A stretch of 33,417 nt of DNA from Chitinophaga pinensis (lineage in GTDB: Bacteria > Bacteroidota > Bacteroidia > Flavobacteriales > Flavobacteriaceae): positions 1-33,417 of the forward strand of contig CAMCDQ010000022.1 in NCBI GenBank assembly GCA_945873505.1, given 5' to 3'. The notes beneath the pieces are model-generated. The model was not told the DNA's origin. It did no database searches and saw nothing but the letters and a program-made list of their open reading frames with translations. Both the position numbers and the translations under genes were made by a program. Numbering within the stretch: position 1 is the stretch's first letter; every line of letters begins with the position of its first letter. Of the stretch, positions 1-9,027 are shown piece by piece.

Positions 1-1211
1 TCCATAGCTTTTGTCGCTTTAATGGCAATTTTCTTTTCTTCGGCAGTAACTTTTATGACAGACGCAGTTCCTCCCAAATGAATGTTGGCTCTAAATTCCC
101 CAGGCATTGCTTCGCGTTGAATTGCCGCAACAACTTTTCCGTCAATTACAAAACAGCGAATGTCTTTTCCGTTGGCTTCTTTAATAAATTCCTGAACTAA
201 TATATTGGCATTCAAACTCTTGAAAGCATTAATTACACTTTCTGCTGCTTTTTTTGTTTCAGCCAAAACAACACCTTTTCCTTGAGTTCCTTCCAATAAT
301 TTTACGATTAATGGCGGACCACCAACCATTTTTATCAAATCATTCGTGTCTAAAGGCGAATTTGCAAAACCCGTTGTAGGAATATCAACACCATTATTCA
401 ATAGCAATTGCAACGAATATAATTTATCACGAGATTGCGTAATCGCTGCTGCAGAATTCAAACAATATACTTTCAAAGCCTCGAATTGACGCGTCAACGC
501 ACAACCATAAAAAGTAATACTCGGACGAATTCTCGGAATAATAGCGTCAAAATCATTCAAAATTCTACCGCCACGATAATGAATTTCTGGAGTCGTAGCA
601 TCAAGTTTCATATAACATTCCTTGATATTCAAAAAGTGCATTTCGTGCCCACGCATTTCTCCAGCTTCCATAATTCGCTTGTTGGAGTACAATTCTTTAT
701 TACTAGCTAAAACTCCAATTCGAAGTCCTGTAGTTGCTTTTTCCGAGGTTTTATATAATTCTGTAAGAATATCAGAAGTAGGCTCGCCCAATAAATATTT
801 TTGTTCAGAATCCACAAGAACCCTTCCGCTCATGGCTTCACGACCTAAAAGCATACGAAAACCCATGGAATCTCGATTGGTCAAAGTAATTTCTATCGCC
901 CATTTTTTACCACCAATTTCAAGCTCCGACCCAATTACATAGCGTTGTTCTCTAAATCCGCTAGAACTTTTTACAATTCTTTTGTCAACCAATTTCGATT
1001 CGCAATGAATAATAGTTTTAACATTATTTTGAATCGGATTGATGTCGAATTTCACCCAATTTTCTCCTTCTTTAATAAAAGGAGCAATATTTATAGCATG
1101 CAATGCCGATGTTTTTGCACCAGAATCTACACGTGCTTTAATCGTGGGAATTCCTAATATTGGGAACGAACACCATTCTTCACTACCAACGATAACTTTT
1201 TCTTGTAACAT
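1..1211 (-). CDS. rimK: RimB-RimK type fusion: retropepsin-like protease domain plus S6 glutamate ligase (partial, C-terminus outside the window)
   Basis: Reading the minus strand from ATG at 1211 gives 403 open codons with no stop before the window edge. Residues about 1-145 look like the PF05618 retropepsin-like 'Zn protease' domain: D29-S-G-A-K-T-S-A is the acidic protease-type loop and L122-G-R-E lies in its second half. From about residue 160 on, the protein is a RimK ATP-grasp ligase, with the segments [22 protein letters not shown], a [11 protein letters not shown] glycine loop and [20 protein letters not shown]. RimK adds glutamates to the C-terminus of ribosomal protein S6; RimB-type proteases trim such tails in Pseudomonas. 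That the two activities sit on one chain is seen directly; that both act on S6 here is inference. A terminator-like hairpin separates it from clpC, and it has its own candidate promoter at 1246-1278. Confidence 0.9.
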   Translation of the reverse strand, partial: MLQEKVIVGSEEWCSFPILGIPTIKARVDSGAKTSALHAINIAPFIKEGENWVKFDINPIQNNVKTIIHCESKLVDKRIVKSSSGFREQRYVIGSELEIGGKKWAIEITLTNRDSMGFRMLLGREAMSGRVLVDSEQKYLLGEPTSDILTELYKTSEKATTGLRIGVLASNKELYSNKRIMEAGEMRGHEMHFLNIKECYMKLDATTPEIHYRGGRILNDFDAIIPRIRPSITFYGCALTRQFEALKVYCLNSAAAITQSRDKLYSLQLLLNNGVDIPTTGFANSPLDTNDLIKMVGGPPLIVKLLEGTQGKGVVLAETKKAAESVINAFKSLNANILVQEFIKEANGKDIRCFVIDGKVVAAIQREAMPGEFRANIHLGGTASVIKVTAEEKKIAIKATKAM

Positions 1212-1245
1212 ATATAATGTATAAATTGAGAGTTCTAATATTTTC

Positions 1246-1278
1246 CAAATGTAAATATTTGTTTTAATATATTTACAG
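1246..1278 (-). promoter_or_regulatory. Candidate promoter of the rimK gene
   Basis: On the minus strand TACATTTG (1253-1246) matches the Bacteroidota -7 consensus TAnnTTTG exactly. A CTG at 1278-1276, one base off the -33 TTG, lies 22 bases upstream. Transcription would begin near 1240, giving a leader of about 30 bases before the ATG at 1211. The same octamer is used at the tRNA operon. The -33 mismatch keeps this tentative. Confidence 0.45.
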
Positions 1279-1293
1279 AAATGTATTAAAGAT

Positions 1294-1328
1294 TAAACCC
1301 GCTATGTTAAGAAAACAAGGCGGGTTTA
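1294..1328 (-). terminator. Rho-independent type terminator after clpC
   Basis: TAAACCCGC (1294-1302) and GCGGGTTTA (1320-1328) form a perfect 9-bp stem with a 17-base loop, 26 bases beyond the clpC stop codon. The stem is the only GC-rich patch in the intergenic space. The trailing U run is short on the minus strand (AATCTTTAAT), so efficiency is uncertain. Confidence 0.65.
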
Positions 1329-1353
1329 TTTAAGAATTTCAAAGTATCAAAAA

Positions 1354-3906
1354 CTATTGTTTTGAAGGTTCTGGTGCTTTCTTTACATTCACGAATAATT
1401 CTTGCGAAGTTTCGTCTAAATCCATATAAATCTCATCTCCAGAAACAATTTTACTGGTAATTATTTCCTCTGCCAGAGCATCTTCAACATATTTTTGAAT
1501 GGCTCTTTTTAGCGGTCTAGCCCCAAATTGTTTGTCAAATCCTTTATCGGCAATGAACGCTTTGGCACTATCTGATAAATTAAGATTGTATCCCAATTCT
1601 TTTACTCTTGCATATAGTTTTTTTAATTCGATTTCAATAATCAAATCAATATCATGTTTTTCTAAGGCATTGAAAACAATTACATCGTCAATTCTATTGA
1701 GAAATTCAGGTGCAAATGCTTTTTTAAGTGCGTTTTCAATGATACTTTTAGAGTTGTCATCGGCTTGCGAAATTTTGGCAGCGGTTCCAAAACCTACTCC
1801 TTGACCGAAATCTTTCAGTTGGCGCGCACCAATATTAGAAGTCATAATGATAATTGTGTTTTTAAAATCGATTTTACGTCCCAAACTATCGGTTAAATAA
1901 CCATCGTCTAAAACTTGCAACATCATATTGAAAACATCAGGATGCGCTTTTTCGATTTCATCTAATAATACGACACAATATGGTTTTCTTCTTACTTTTT
2001 CGGTTAATTGTCCACCTTCTTCATAGCCAACATATCCCGGAGGTGCTCCAACCAATCTTGAAATTGCGAATTTTTCCATGTATTCACTCATATCAATTCG
2101 AACCAAAGCGTCTTCAGAATCGAATAATTCTTTGGCTAAAACTTTGGCTAATTGTGTTTTTCCAACACCAGTTTGTCCTAAGAAAATGAAGGAACCAATT
2201 GGTCGGTTTGGATCTTTCAATCCCGCACGATTTCGTTGAATAGAACGAGCTATTTTCATTACAGCTTCGTTTTGTCCAACTACTTTATTTTGAATAAGTT
2301 CAGGAAGTTTAGCTAACTTATTACTTTCAGTTTGCGCAATTCGATTTACAGGAATTCCTGTCATCATAGATACGACATCGGCTACATTATCTTCGGTAAC
2401 TAAAATACGATTATTTTTAGCGTCTTCTTCCCATTGTTCTTGGGCAATAGCCAAATCTTTTTCGATACGTTTTTCATCATCACGAAGTTTTGCGGCTTCT
2501 TCATATTTCTGTCTTTTAACAACAGAATTTTTCAGTTCGCGAACTTCTTCTAATTGACGTTCCAATTCCAAAATTTGTTTTGGTACTTCAATATTGGTAA
2601 TGTGCACACGTGAACCAGCTTCGTCAAGCGCATCAATTGCTTTGTCTGGAAGAAAACGTTCAGACATGTAGCGGTTTGTTAATTTCACACACGCTTCAAT
2701 TGCTTCGTCTGTATAAGTTACATTGTGATGATCTTCGTATTTATTTTTTATATTATTCAAAATAGTAATCGTTTCTTCAACAGAAGTTGGTTCGACGATT
2801 ATCTTTTGGAAACGACGTTCTAAAGCACCATCTTTTTCAATATATTGTCTGTATTCGTCTAATGTTGTAGCGCCAATACATTGAATCTCTCCACGTGCAA
2901 GAGCGGGCTTAAACATGTTGGAAGCATCCAAAGAACCCGTAGCTCCACCAGCACCAACAATAGTATGTATTTCATCAATGAAAAGGATAATATCGTCATT
3001 TTTTTCCAATTCATTCATTACCGCTTTCATTCGTTCTTCAAACTGTCCACGGTATTTTGTTCCTGCAACAAGACTAGCTAAATCAAGGGTTACCACGCGT
3101 TTGTTAAACAAAATCCGAGATACTTTCTTTTGGATAATTCGCAAAGCAAGACCTTCTGCAATAGCAGATTTTCCCACTCCAGGCTCTCCAATTAGCAATG
3201 GATTATTCTTTTTACGGCGACTCAAAATTTGAGAAACACGCTCAATTTCTTTTTCACGACCAACTACAGGATCTAATTTTCCTTCTTCAGCCATTTCCGT
3301 TAAATCTCTCCCAAAATTATCTAAAACAGGGGTTTTGGATTTTTTATTTGATTTATTGGCGGGATTATTAAAACTATCGCCTTTTAGACTGTCATCTTGT
3401 CCTGAATCTTCATTATAAGATTCTGCTTTTGGTAAATTTTCTAAGAATTCACCTTCATTACTATTTGGTGTCATATTTAGATATTGTTCTTTAGCTGTGT
3501 CGTAATCAATTTTTAGCTTATTCAGCAGCTTGGTTGTTGGATCATTCTCGTTTCGAAGTATGCACAAAAGCAAATGTGCCGTACTAATCAAGGTACTTTG
3601 AAATACTTTAGCCTCAAGAAAAGTAGTCTTTAAGGCCCTTTCCGCTTGACGTGTCAGGTGCAAATTTTTCTTTTCTATGTTGGTTTCATTACTTGGATTT
3701 GCGGGACTTAGGATTTCTACTTTTCTGCGTAAAAAATCCAAATCAATTGATAAATTATTTAAAATATCAATGGCTGTTCCGTTGCCATCTCTCAAGATAC
3801 CAAGCATTAAGTGTTCCGTTCCAATGAAGTCGTGGCCTAAACGAAAGGCCTCTTCTTTACTGTACGTTATTACATCTTTTACTCTTGGTGAAAAATTATC
3901 ATCCAT
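1354..3906 (-). CDS. clpC: ClpC-type AAA+ unfoldase of the Clp protease
   Basis: This 850-residue Hsp100 unfoldase feeds substrates to ClpP in the cytoplasm and also acts in protein quality control. Domains in order: paired Clp-N repeats (about 1-145, beginning with the conserved FSPRVKDVITYSKEEAFRLG stretch), a charged linker (about 150-190), a first AAA+ module with Walker A GEPGVGKS (K246) and Walker B ILFIDEIHT, a UVR-type coiled middle segment (EEAAKLRDDEKRIEKDLA), a second AAA+ module with Walker A GQTGVGKT (K583), and a VGFG loop (QGVGFG) of the kind that docks on ClpP. The UVR segment and the length distinguish ClpC from ClpA and ClpB. No ClpP or McsA/McsB gene is in the window. It is divergent from gyrA across 265 bases, with ATG start at 3906; no exact -7 octamer is visible for it. 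Confidence 0.96.
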   Translation of the reverse strand: MDDNFSPRVKDVITYSKEEAFRLGHDFIGTEHLMLGILRDGNGTAIDILNNLSIDLDFLRRKVEILSPANPSNETNIEKKNLHLTRQAERALKTTFLEAKVFQSTLISTAHLLLCILRNENDPTTKLLNKLKIDYDTAKEQYLNMTPNSNEGEFLENLPKAESYNEDSGQDDSLKGDSFNNPANKSNKKSKTPVLDNFGRDLTEMAEEGKLDPVVGREKEIERVSQILSRRKKNNPLLIGEPGVGKSAIAEGLALRIIQKKVSRILFNKRVVTLDLASLVAGTKYRGQFEERMKAVMNELEKNDDIILFIDEIHTIVGAGGATGSLDASNMFKPALARGEIQCIGATTLDEYRQYIEKDGALERRFQKIIVEPTSVEETITILNNIKNKYEDHHNVTYTDEAIEACVKLTNRYMSERFLPDKAIDALDEAGSRVHITNIEVPKQILELERQLEEVRELKNSVVKRQKYEEAAKLRDDEKRIEKDLAIAQEQWEEDAKNNRILVTEDNVADVVSMMTGIPVNRIAQTESNKLAKLPELIQNKVVGQNEAVMKIARSIQRNRAGLKDPNRPIGSFIFLGQTGVGKTQLAKVLAKELFDSEDALVRIDMSEYMEKFAISRLVGAPPGYVGYEEGGQLTEKVRRKPYCVVLLDEIEKAHPDVFNMMLQVLDDGYLTDSLGRKIDFKNTIIIMTSNIGARQLKDFGQGVGFGTAAKISQADDNSKSIIENALKKAFAPEFLNRIDDVIVFNALEKHDIDLIIEIELKKLYARVKELGYNLNLSDSAKAFIADKGFDKQFGARPLKRAIQKYVEDALAEEIITSKIVSGDEIYMDLDETSQELFVNVKKAPEPSKQ

Positions 3907-4055
3907 ATATTCTTATTGCTTAATGTAAATTTAGTGAATTAATATAATAAATACAAAAATCATACCTACTATATAACTAGTGTCAGCTAAATGACAAAAA
4001 AATATCTGATAATGAAAGAGAAATGAGGAATTAATTTATCAACTGTATTCGCTAA

Positions 4056-4127
4056 TAAATTTGTTAATAAATCATCTAAATTTATCTATGAATTTGCATT
4101 AAAAATATTTTAAAAAGACTATATTAG
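4056..4127 (+). promoter_or_regulatory. Candidate -7 elements upstream of gyrA
   Basis: Two possibilities lie in the 265-base clpC-gyrA divergent region. TAAATTTG at 4056-4063 matches TAnnTTTG exactly but has no TTG at the expected distance upstream. TATATTAG at 4120-4127 has one mismatch but has a TTG (4094-4096) 23 bases upstream. Either would give a leader of roughly 40-100 bases. AT-rich DNA produces such octamers by chance, so this is weak evidence. Confidence 0.28.
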
Positions 4128-4171
4128 CAGGATTTTTTGAAACAAAATAATTTTTAATATAACTATAGAAT

Positions 4172-6805
4172 ATGTCTGACGGAGAAAAGTTAATTCCAAT
4201 TAACATAGAAGATGAAATGAAAACAGCCTATATCGATTATTCGATGTCGGTAATTGTATCACGAGCACTTCCTGATGTTAGAGACGGTTTGAAACCTGTA
4301 CATCGAAGAGTACTTTTTGGAATGCACGAATTGGGAATTACCTCAAAATCTGCCCATAAAAAATCTGCAAGAATTGTTGGAGAAGTATTAGGAAAATACC
4401 ATCCACACGGAGATACCTCTGTTTATGACGCGATGGTTCGTATGGCTCAAGAATGGAGCATGCGTTATCTTTTAGTTGATGGACAAGGTAATTTTGGCTC
4501 TGTTGATGGCGATAGTCCTGCTGCAATGCGTTATACTGAAGCGAGAATGCGTAAGATTTCGGAAGAGATTATGGCAGATATCGAAAAAGAAACTGTTGAT
4601 TTTCAATTGAATTTTGATGATACTTTATATGAGCCAAAAGTAATGCCTACACGAGTTCCAACTTTGTTGATAAATGGAGCTACAGGAATTGCTGTTGGTA
4701 TGGCTACCAATATGCCACCTCACAATTTAACGGAAGTTATCAATGGGACATTAGCGTATTTAGACAATACAGACATTGAAATTGACGAATTGATGAATCA
4801 TATTAAAGCACCAGATTTTCCAACTGGTGGAATAATTTATGGTTATGAAGGTGTTCGTGAAGCATTCAAAACAGGTCGCGGAAGAATTGTAATGAGAGCC
4901 AAAGTGAACTTTGAAGATGTTGACGGAAGAGAATCGATCATTGTAACTGAAATTCCATATCAGGTTAATAAAGCCGATATGATTAAGAGAACGGCTGATT
5001 TAGTTAACGATAAAAAAATTGAAGGTATTGCTAATATCCGAGACGAATCGGATAGAAACGGAATGCGAATTGTATATATTTTAAAAAGAGATGCTACGCC
5101 AAACGTAGTTTTGAATACCCTTTATAAATTCACACAATTACAATCTTCTTTTAGTGTAAATAATATTGCCTTAGTGAAAGGCCGTCCTCAGATGTTAAAT
5201 TTGAAGGATATGATTCACTATTTCATAGAGCACCGTCACGAAGTTGTAGTTCGTAGAACACAATTTGAATTGCGTAAAGCCGAAGAAAGAGCACATATTT
5301 TAGAAGGATTAATTATTGCTTCAGATAATATTGACGAAGTTATTGCTTTAATCCGAAGTTCAAAAAACACCGACGAAGCAAGAGAAAAATTAGTTGAAAG
5401 ATTCAAATTATCAGATATTCAATCTCGTGCTATCGTAGAAATGCGTTTGCGTCAGTTAACAGGTCTTGAACAAGATAAGTTACGAGCTGAATATGACGAA
5501 TTGATGAAATTAATCGAGCATTTGAAATCATTATTAGCAGATGTAAATTTAAGAACTTCTTTAATAAAAGAGGAACTTGTTGAAATTCGTGATAAATATG
5601 GAGATGCGCGTCGTTCTGTAATTGAATATTCTGGTGGCGATGTAAGTATTGAAGATTTAATTGCCGATGAAAATGTAGTAATTACAATTTCTCACGCAGG
5701 CTATATTAAACGTACAAACCTTACAGAATACAAAACACAAAATAGAGGAGGAGTTGGGCAAAAAAGTGCGGGTACAAGAGATTTAGATTTCTTAGAACAC
5801 ATGTTTGTGGCAACAAATCATCAATATATGATGTTCTTTACTCAAAAAGGAAAATGTTTCTGGATGCGTGTTTACGAAATTCCAGAGGGAAGCAAAACCG
5901 CAAAAGGACGTGCTTTACAAAACTTAATCAACATTGAAAGTGATGATAAAGTAAAAGCATTTATTTGTACACAAGATCTTAAAGATAAAGAATATACCAA
6001 CAGTCACAACCTTATAATGGTGACTAAAAAAGGTCAAGTTAAGAAAACGTCACTTGATAAATATTCTAAACCTCGTGTGAACGGAGTTGCGGCAATTACC
6101 ATTAAAGAAGGCGATGAATTATTAGAAGCGAAACTAACAGATGGAAACAGTCAAATTATGATTGCGGTTAAATCTGGTAAAATGGTTCGTTTTGAAGAAA
6201 GCAAAACCCGTCCAATGGGAAGAACAGCTTCTGGAGTTCGTGGAATTACTTTAAGAGATGAATCTGATGAAGTAATCGGAATGGTTTCTGTGAATGATAT
6301 GAGTAGCGAAATACTCGTTGTTGCAGAAAATGGTTACGGAAAAAGATCAAGTATTGATGAATATAGAATTACAAACCGTGGTGGAAAAGGGGTTAAAACG
6401 CTTAATATTACTGAGAAAACAGGTAAATTAATTTCTATTAACGCTGTAACTGACGCAGATGATTTAATGATTATTAACAAATCTGGATTGACAATTAGAA
6501 TGGCGGTTGAAGATTTGAGAGTAATGGGACGTGCAACACAAGGTGTGAAACTAATCAACATTAAAGGAAATGATTCTATTGCAGCTGTAACTAAAGTTAT
6601 GAAAGATGATGTAGTTGAGGAAATTCTTGATGAAGATGGAAATGTTATCGAAGTAGAAGCCATCGAAAGAGTGAAGCCGGTTTTGGAAATTCTTGAAGAT
6701 GAAGAAGGCACTACTGACGATGACGATGACGACGACGATGATGATGTTTCTGACGATGACGATTCAGAAACTGATGATGATTCTGATGATGAAAATGAAG
6801 ATTAA
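4172..6805 (+). CDS. gyrA: DNA gyrase subunit A with a long acidic C-terminal tail
   Basis: GyrA is the breakage-reunion subunit of gyrase; with GyrB it introduces negative supercoils. The N-terminal half carries the winged-helix/tower domain with catalytic Y121 in RYTEARM and the quinolone-determining region around [11 protein letters not shown], where T82 and D86 match E. coli S83 and D87. The C-terminal half is the DNA-wrapping beta-pinwheel; the GyrA box reads QNRGGVGQ near residue 524 (E. coli QRRGGKG), which favours gyrase over topoisomerase IV. The last 34 residues (844-877) hold 25 Asp/Glu, including ten consecutive Asp. The total of 877 residues is typical. The TPR gene follows after 20 bases, so the two are probably cotranscribed up to the 8181 terminator. 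Confidence 0.97.
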   Translation: MSDGEKLIPINIEDEMKTAYIDYSMSVIVSRALPDVRDGLKPVHRRVLFGMHELGITSKSAHKKSARIVGEVLGKYHPHGDTSVYDAMVRMAQEWSMRYLLVDGQGNFGSVDGDSPAAMRYTEARMRKISEEIMADIEKETVDFQLNFDDTLYEPKVMPTRVPTLLINGATGIAVGMATNMPPHNLTEVINGTLAYLDNTDIEIDELMNHIKAPDFPTGGIIYGYEGVREAFKTGRGRIVMRAKVNFEDVDGRESIIVTEIPYQVNKADMIKRTADLVNDKKIEGIANIRDESDRNGMRIVYILKRDATPNVVLNTLYKFTQLQSSFSVNNIALVKGRPQMLNLKDMIHYFIEHRHEVVVRRTQFELRKAEERAHILEGLIIASDNIDEVIALIRSSKNTDEAREKLVERFKLSDIQSRAIVEMRLRQLTGLEQDKLRAEYDELMKLIEHLKSLLADVNLRTSLIKEELVEIRDKYGDARRSVIEYSGGDVSIEDLIADENVVITISHAGYIKRTNLTEYKTQNRGGVGQKSAGTRDLDFLEHMFVATNHQYMMFFTQKGKCFWMRVYEIPEGSKTAKGRALQNLINIESDDKVKAFICTQDLKDKEYTNSHNLIMVTKKGQVKKTSLDKYSKPRVNGVAAITIKEGDELLEAKLTDGNSQIMIAVKSGKMVRFEESKTRPMGRTASGVRGITLRDESDEVIGMVSVNDMSSEILVVAENGYGKRSSIDEYRITNRGGKGVKTLNITEKTGKLISINAVTDADDLMIINKSGLTIRMAVEDLRVMGRATQGVKLINIKGNDSIAAVTKVMKDDVVEEILDEDGNVIEVEAIERVKPVLEILEDEEGTTDDDDDDDDDDVSDDDDSETDDDSDDENED

Positions 6806-6825
6806 TAAACATAAAAATAAAAAAA

Positions 6826-8160
6826 ATGAAAAGTAAATTTGTACTACTTGCATCAGCTTTAGTGTTGTCATTTTCGACTTTTGCTCAAAAAGACGAATTG
6901 AAAACGCTAAAAAAAATATATGCTAGAGAAAAAAATTCTGAATCAGATATTGCTGACTTTAAAACAACGCTTTCAAAAGCCGAAAATTTAGTAGCCACTT
7001 CTTCAGAGGATGATAAAGTATATTTTGGGTTTTATAAAGCAATGGCTCCAATTTTAGAGTTTAACGCTGCAATGGCAGATCCAGAAAAAAGCAAAAACCC
7101 AAGTTTAGCATTGAATTATTTTTCCCCTGAAAACTTAAGTCTTTTAGTTTCAAATTTGAATGCTACTTTGGCATTTGAAAAAAAATCTGGAAAACAACTC
7201 TATACAAAGGACATTGAGGTTAAAGTAAATGCATTTAAATCAATTTTTGTTAATTATGCCATAGCACTTGCTAACGAATCAAAACTAAAAGATGCCGCAG
7301 TAGTACTTGCTAGTGTGTATGAATTGGATAAAAAAGACGCTGAGAAATTGTATTATGCTGCAAATTATGCAGTAAACGCAAAAGATTATTCACTTGCTTT
7401 ACAATATTATCAAGAGTTAAAAAACGTTAATTACACTGGAGAAGGAGTAATGTTGTACGCTATTAATAAAGAAAGCCAAAAAGAAGAATCTTTCAATTCT
7501 AAACAAGAAAGAGATATTTATGTTAAAGGTGGAACTCACGAAAAACCACGTGATGAAAAAATTCTTTCAAAAAGACCTGAGATATTCAAAAATATTGCAT
7601 TGATTTATGTAGAATTAGGAAAATCAGATGAAGCAAAAGCTGCAATTCAAGAGGCTCGTAAAGAAAGTCCAGATGATGTTTCTTTAATTATTACTGAGTC
7701 AGATTTATATTTGAAAGCAAATGATATGGTAACATACAAAAGATTGATTTCTGAAGCATTGGATAAAAACCCAAACAATGCCGACTTAGTTTTCAATTTA
7801 GGGGTTATTAGTTACAACAATAAGGAATTGGTTGATGCTGAAAAATACTATTTAAAAGCAATTGAAATCAATGCAAAATATACCAATGCCTATTTGAACC
7901 TTGCGATTTTGAAATTAGATGCTGAAAAATCATTGATTGAAAAAATGAATAAGTTGGGTACTTCACCAGCCGAAATGAAGAAATATGATGTTTTGAAAAA
8001 GCAAAGAGAAGATGTTTATAAAAGTGTGATTCCTTATTTAGAAAAAGTTACGGAATTTGATGCTGATAATAAAGAAGCAGAAAAAACTCTTTTAGGAGTT
8101 TATAATGCTCTTGAAATGACAGATAAAGCTAAAGCTTTGAAAGAAAAAATGAAAAAGTAA
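6826..8160 (+). CDS. Secreted tetratricopeptide-repeat protein
   Basis: This 444-residue protein opens with a Sec signal peptide (MKSKFVLLASALVLSFSTFA, cleavage expected before QKDEL), so it is probably periplasmic or envelope associated. After an alpha-helical N-terminal half, TPR-like helical pairs appear around residues 180-200 (LALQYYQELKN), 245-275 (NIALIYVELGKSDEAKAAIQEA) and 315-365 (NPNNADLVFNLGVISYNNKE, then KAIEIN and AYLNLAILKLD). TPRs mediate protein-protein contacts; no catalytic motif is visible and the partner is unknown. It sits 20 bases after gyrA, in the same likely transcript, and ends 20 bases before a strong terminator. The gyrA linkage recurs in flavobacteria as far as I recall, but it does not indicate a supercoiling role for an exported protein. 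Confidence 0.88.
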   Translation: MKSKFVLLASALVLSFSTFAQKDELKTLKKIYAREKNSESDIADFKTTLSKAENLVATSSEDDKVYFGFYKAMAPILEFNAAMADPEKSKNPSLALNYFSPENLSLLVSNLNATLAFEKKSGKQLYTKDIEVKVNAFKSIFVNYAIALANESKLKDAAVVLASVYELDKKDAEKLYYAANYAVNAKDYSLALQYYQELKNVNYTGEGVMLYAINKESQKEESFNSKQERDIYVKGGTHEKPRDEKILSKRPEIFKNIALIYVELGKSDEAKAAIQEARKESPDDVSLIITESDLYLKANDMVTYKRLISEALDKNPNNADLVFNLGVISYNNKELVDAEKYYLKAIEINAKYTNAYLNLAILKLDAEKSLIEKMNKLGTSPAEMKKYDVLKKQREDVYKSVIPYLEKVTEFDADNKEAEKTLLGVYNALEMTDKAKALKEKMKK

Positions 8161-8180
8161 GATTTACTTTTGATTATAAC

Positions 8181-8219
8181 AAATCCCGACTTTTTATTGA
8201 AACAAGTCGGGATTTTTTT
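8181..8219 (+). terminator. Strong intrinsic terminator of gyrA-TPR
   Basis: AAATCCCGACTT (8181-8192) pairs perfectly over 12 bp with AAGTCGGGATTT (8204-8215) around an 11-base loop, and a seven-T run ends at 8219. The T run reaches into the stop codon of the convergent NlpC/P60 gene (8218-8220). Its 5' A tract could give some termination in the other direction too. Confidence 0.92.
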
Positions 8220-8979
8220 ATATAATTTTTTTAATTACTCGAAGTTTGTGAGTGTGCCTATTTACTTCGGCATTATAAATCCCTAAGTGATCCAATCTGT
8301 CAATTCTTACTTTTCCACTGGCGTGAATGATATAATTGTCTTCCATAATAATACCCACATGAATGATATTACCTTCTTCGTTATCAAAAAACGCCAAATC
8401 TCCAGGTTCACTTTCTTCAATGAAACTCAAAGCATCGCCCTGTTTTGATTGCTGTGACGCATCTCTAAATAATTTATATCCGTTCAACTTGTAAACCATT
8501 TGCGTAAATCCAGAACAGTCAATTCCAAAAGGAGTTTTCCCACCCCACAAATAAGGAGCGTTCAAATACATAAAACCCGTTTTTATAAGCTCAGATTTTG
8601 GTTTAATGCCATTAACTTTCGCACCATCAAAATCATAATTAGCCGTATTTACTGATTCGTTATTAAGAAATGAAAGTGAGGCGCCAATCGGAATTGGAAG
8701 TAAAAAATTATTTGAAGCGGTTATATAATCTATTAAGTCGCCATTTAAAATAATAACATCTTTGGATATGTTTTTATAATCTTCTTTTGAAATTACCTGA
8801 TATTGTTTGGTGTCAACCCAACCTTGATAATCGTCAAATTGTAATTTAATTTTCGACCATTGTTTTAACTGTTCTAAAACTTCAAAATGTTCTCCAAACA
8901 AAACTTGAGAAACAATTTCGCTTCTGTCGTTTGGTTCCAATCTTAAAGGTATAATCGCTAAATTACAAATTCCGAACAT
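8218..8979 (-). CDS. NlpC/P60 (C40) cell-wall peptidase with N-terminal SH3-like domain
   Basis: This 253-residue protein is related to gamma-D-glutamyl-diamino acid endopeptidases that cut peptide stems of peptidoglycan. An SH3b-like region covers about residues 1-60 (IPLRLEPNDRSEIVSQVLFG through KIKLQFDDYQGWVDTKQY). The C-terminal catalytic domain carries C155 in GIDCSGF, H207 in IIHVGII and H219 in YIIHASG, consistent with the Cys-His-His triad. No signal peptide is evident, so a cytoplasmic recycling role like that of YkfC is possible, but an exported role through an unseen route cannot be excluded. It lies 48 bases after the thiolase gene on the same strand and is probably cotranscribed with it. 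Confidence 0.9.
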   Translation of the reverse strand: MFGICNLAIIPLRLEPNDRSEIVSQVLFGEHFEVLEQLKQWSKIKLQFDDYQGWVDTKQYQVISKEDYKNISKDVIILNGDLIDYITASNNFLLPIPIGASLSFLNNESVNTANYDFDGAKVNGIKPKSELIKTGFMYLNAPYLWGGKTPFGIDCSGFTQMVYKLNGYKLFRDASQQSKQGDALSFIEESEPGDLAFFDNEEGNIIHVGIIMEDNYIIHASGKVRIDRLDHLGIYNAEVNRHTHKLRVIKKII

Positions 8980-9027
8980 GCTTTTTTTATTTAAATTTAA
9001 AATTTATAATTCATCATTTAAAATAAT

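Noticed and set aside
435..1224. Plus-strand open frames opposite the rimK coding region
   Set aside because: The minus strand carries a continuous RimK-family protein; these frames are low-complexity shadows without recognisable domains.
3954..3961. GATTTTTG as a -7 box for clpC on the minus strand
   Set aside because: One mismatch in the invariant TA and no TTG at an acceptable distance.
6334..6711. 125-codon minus-strand frame inside gyrA
   Set aside because: It is antisense to the conserved pinwheel domain and Ser/Ile-rich, as expected from shadow translation.
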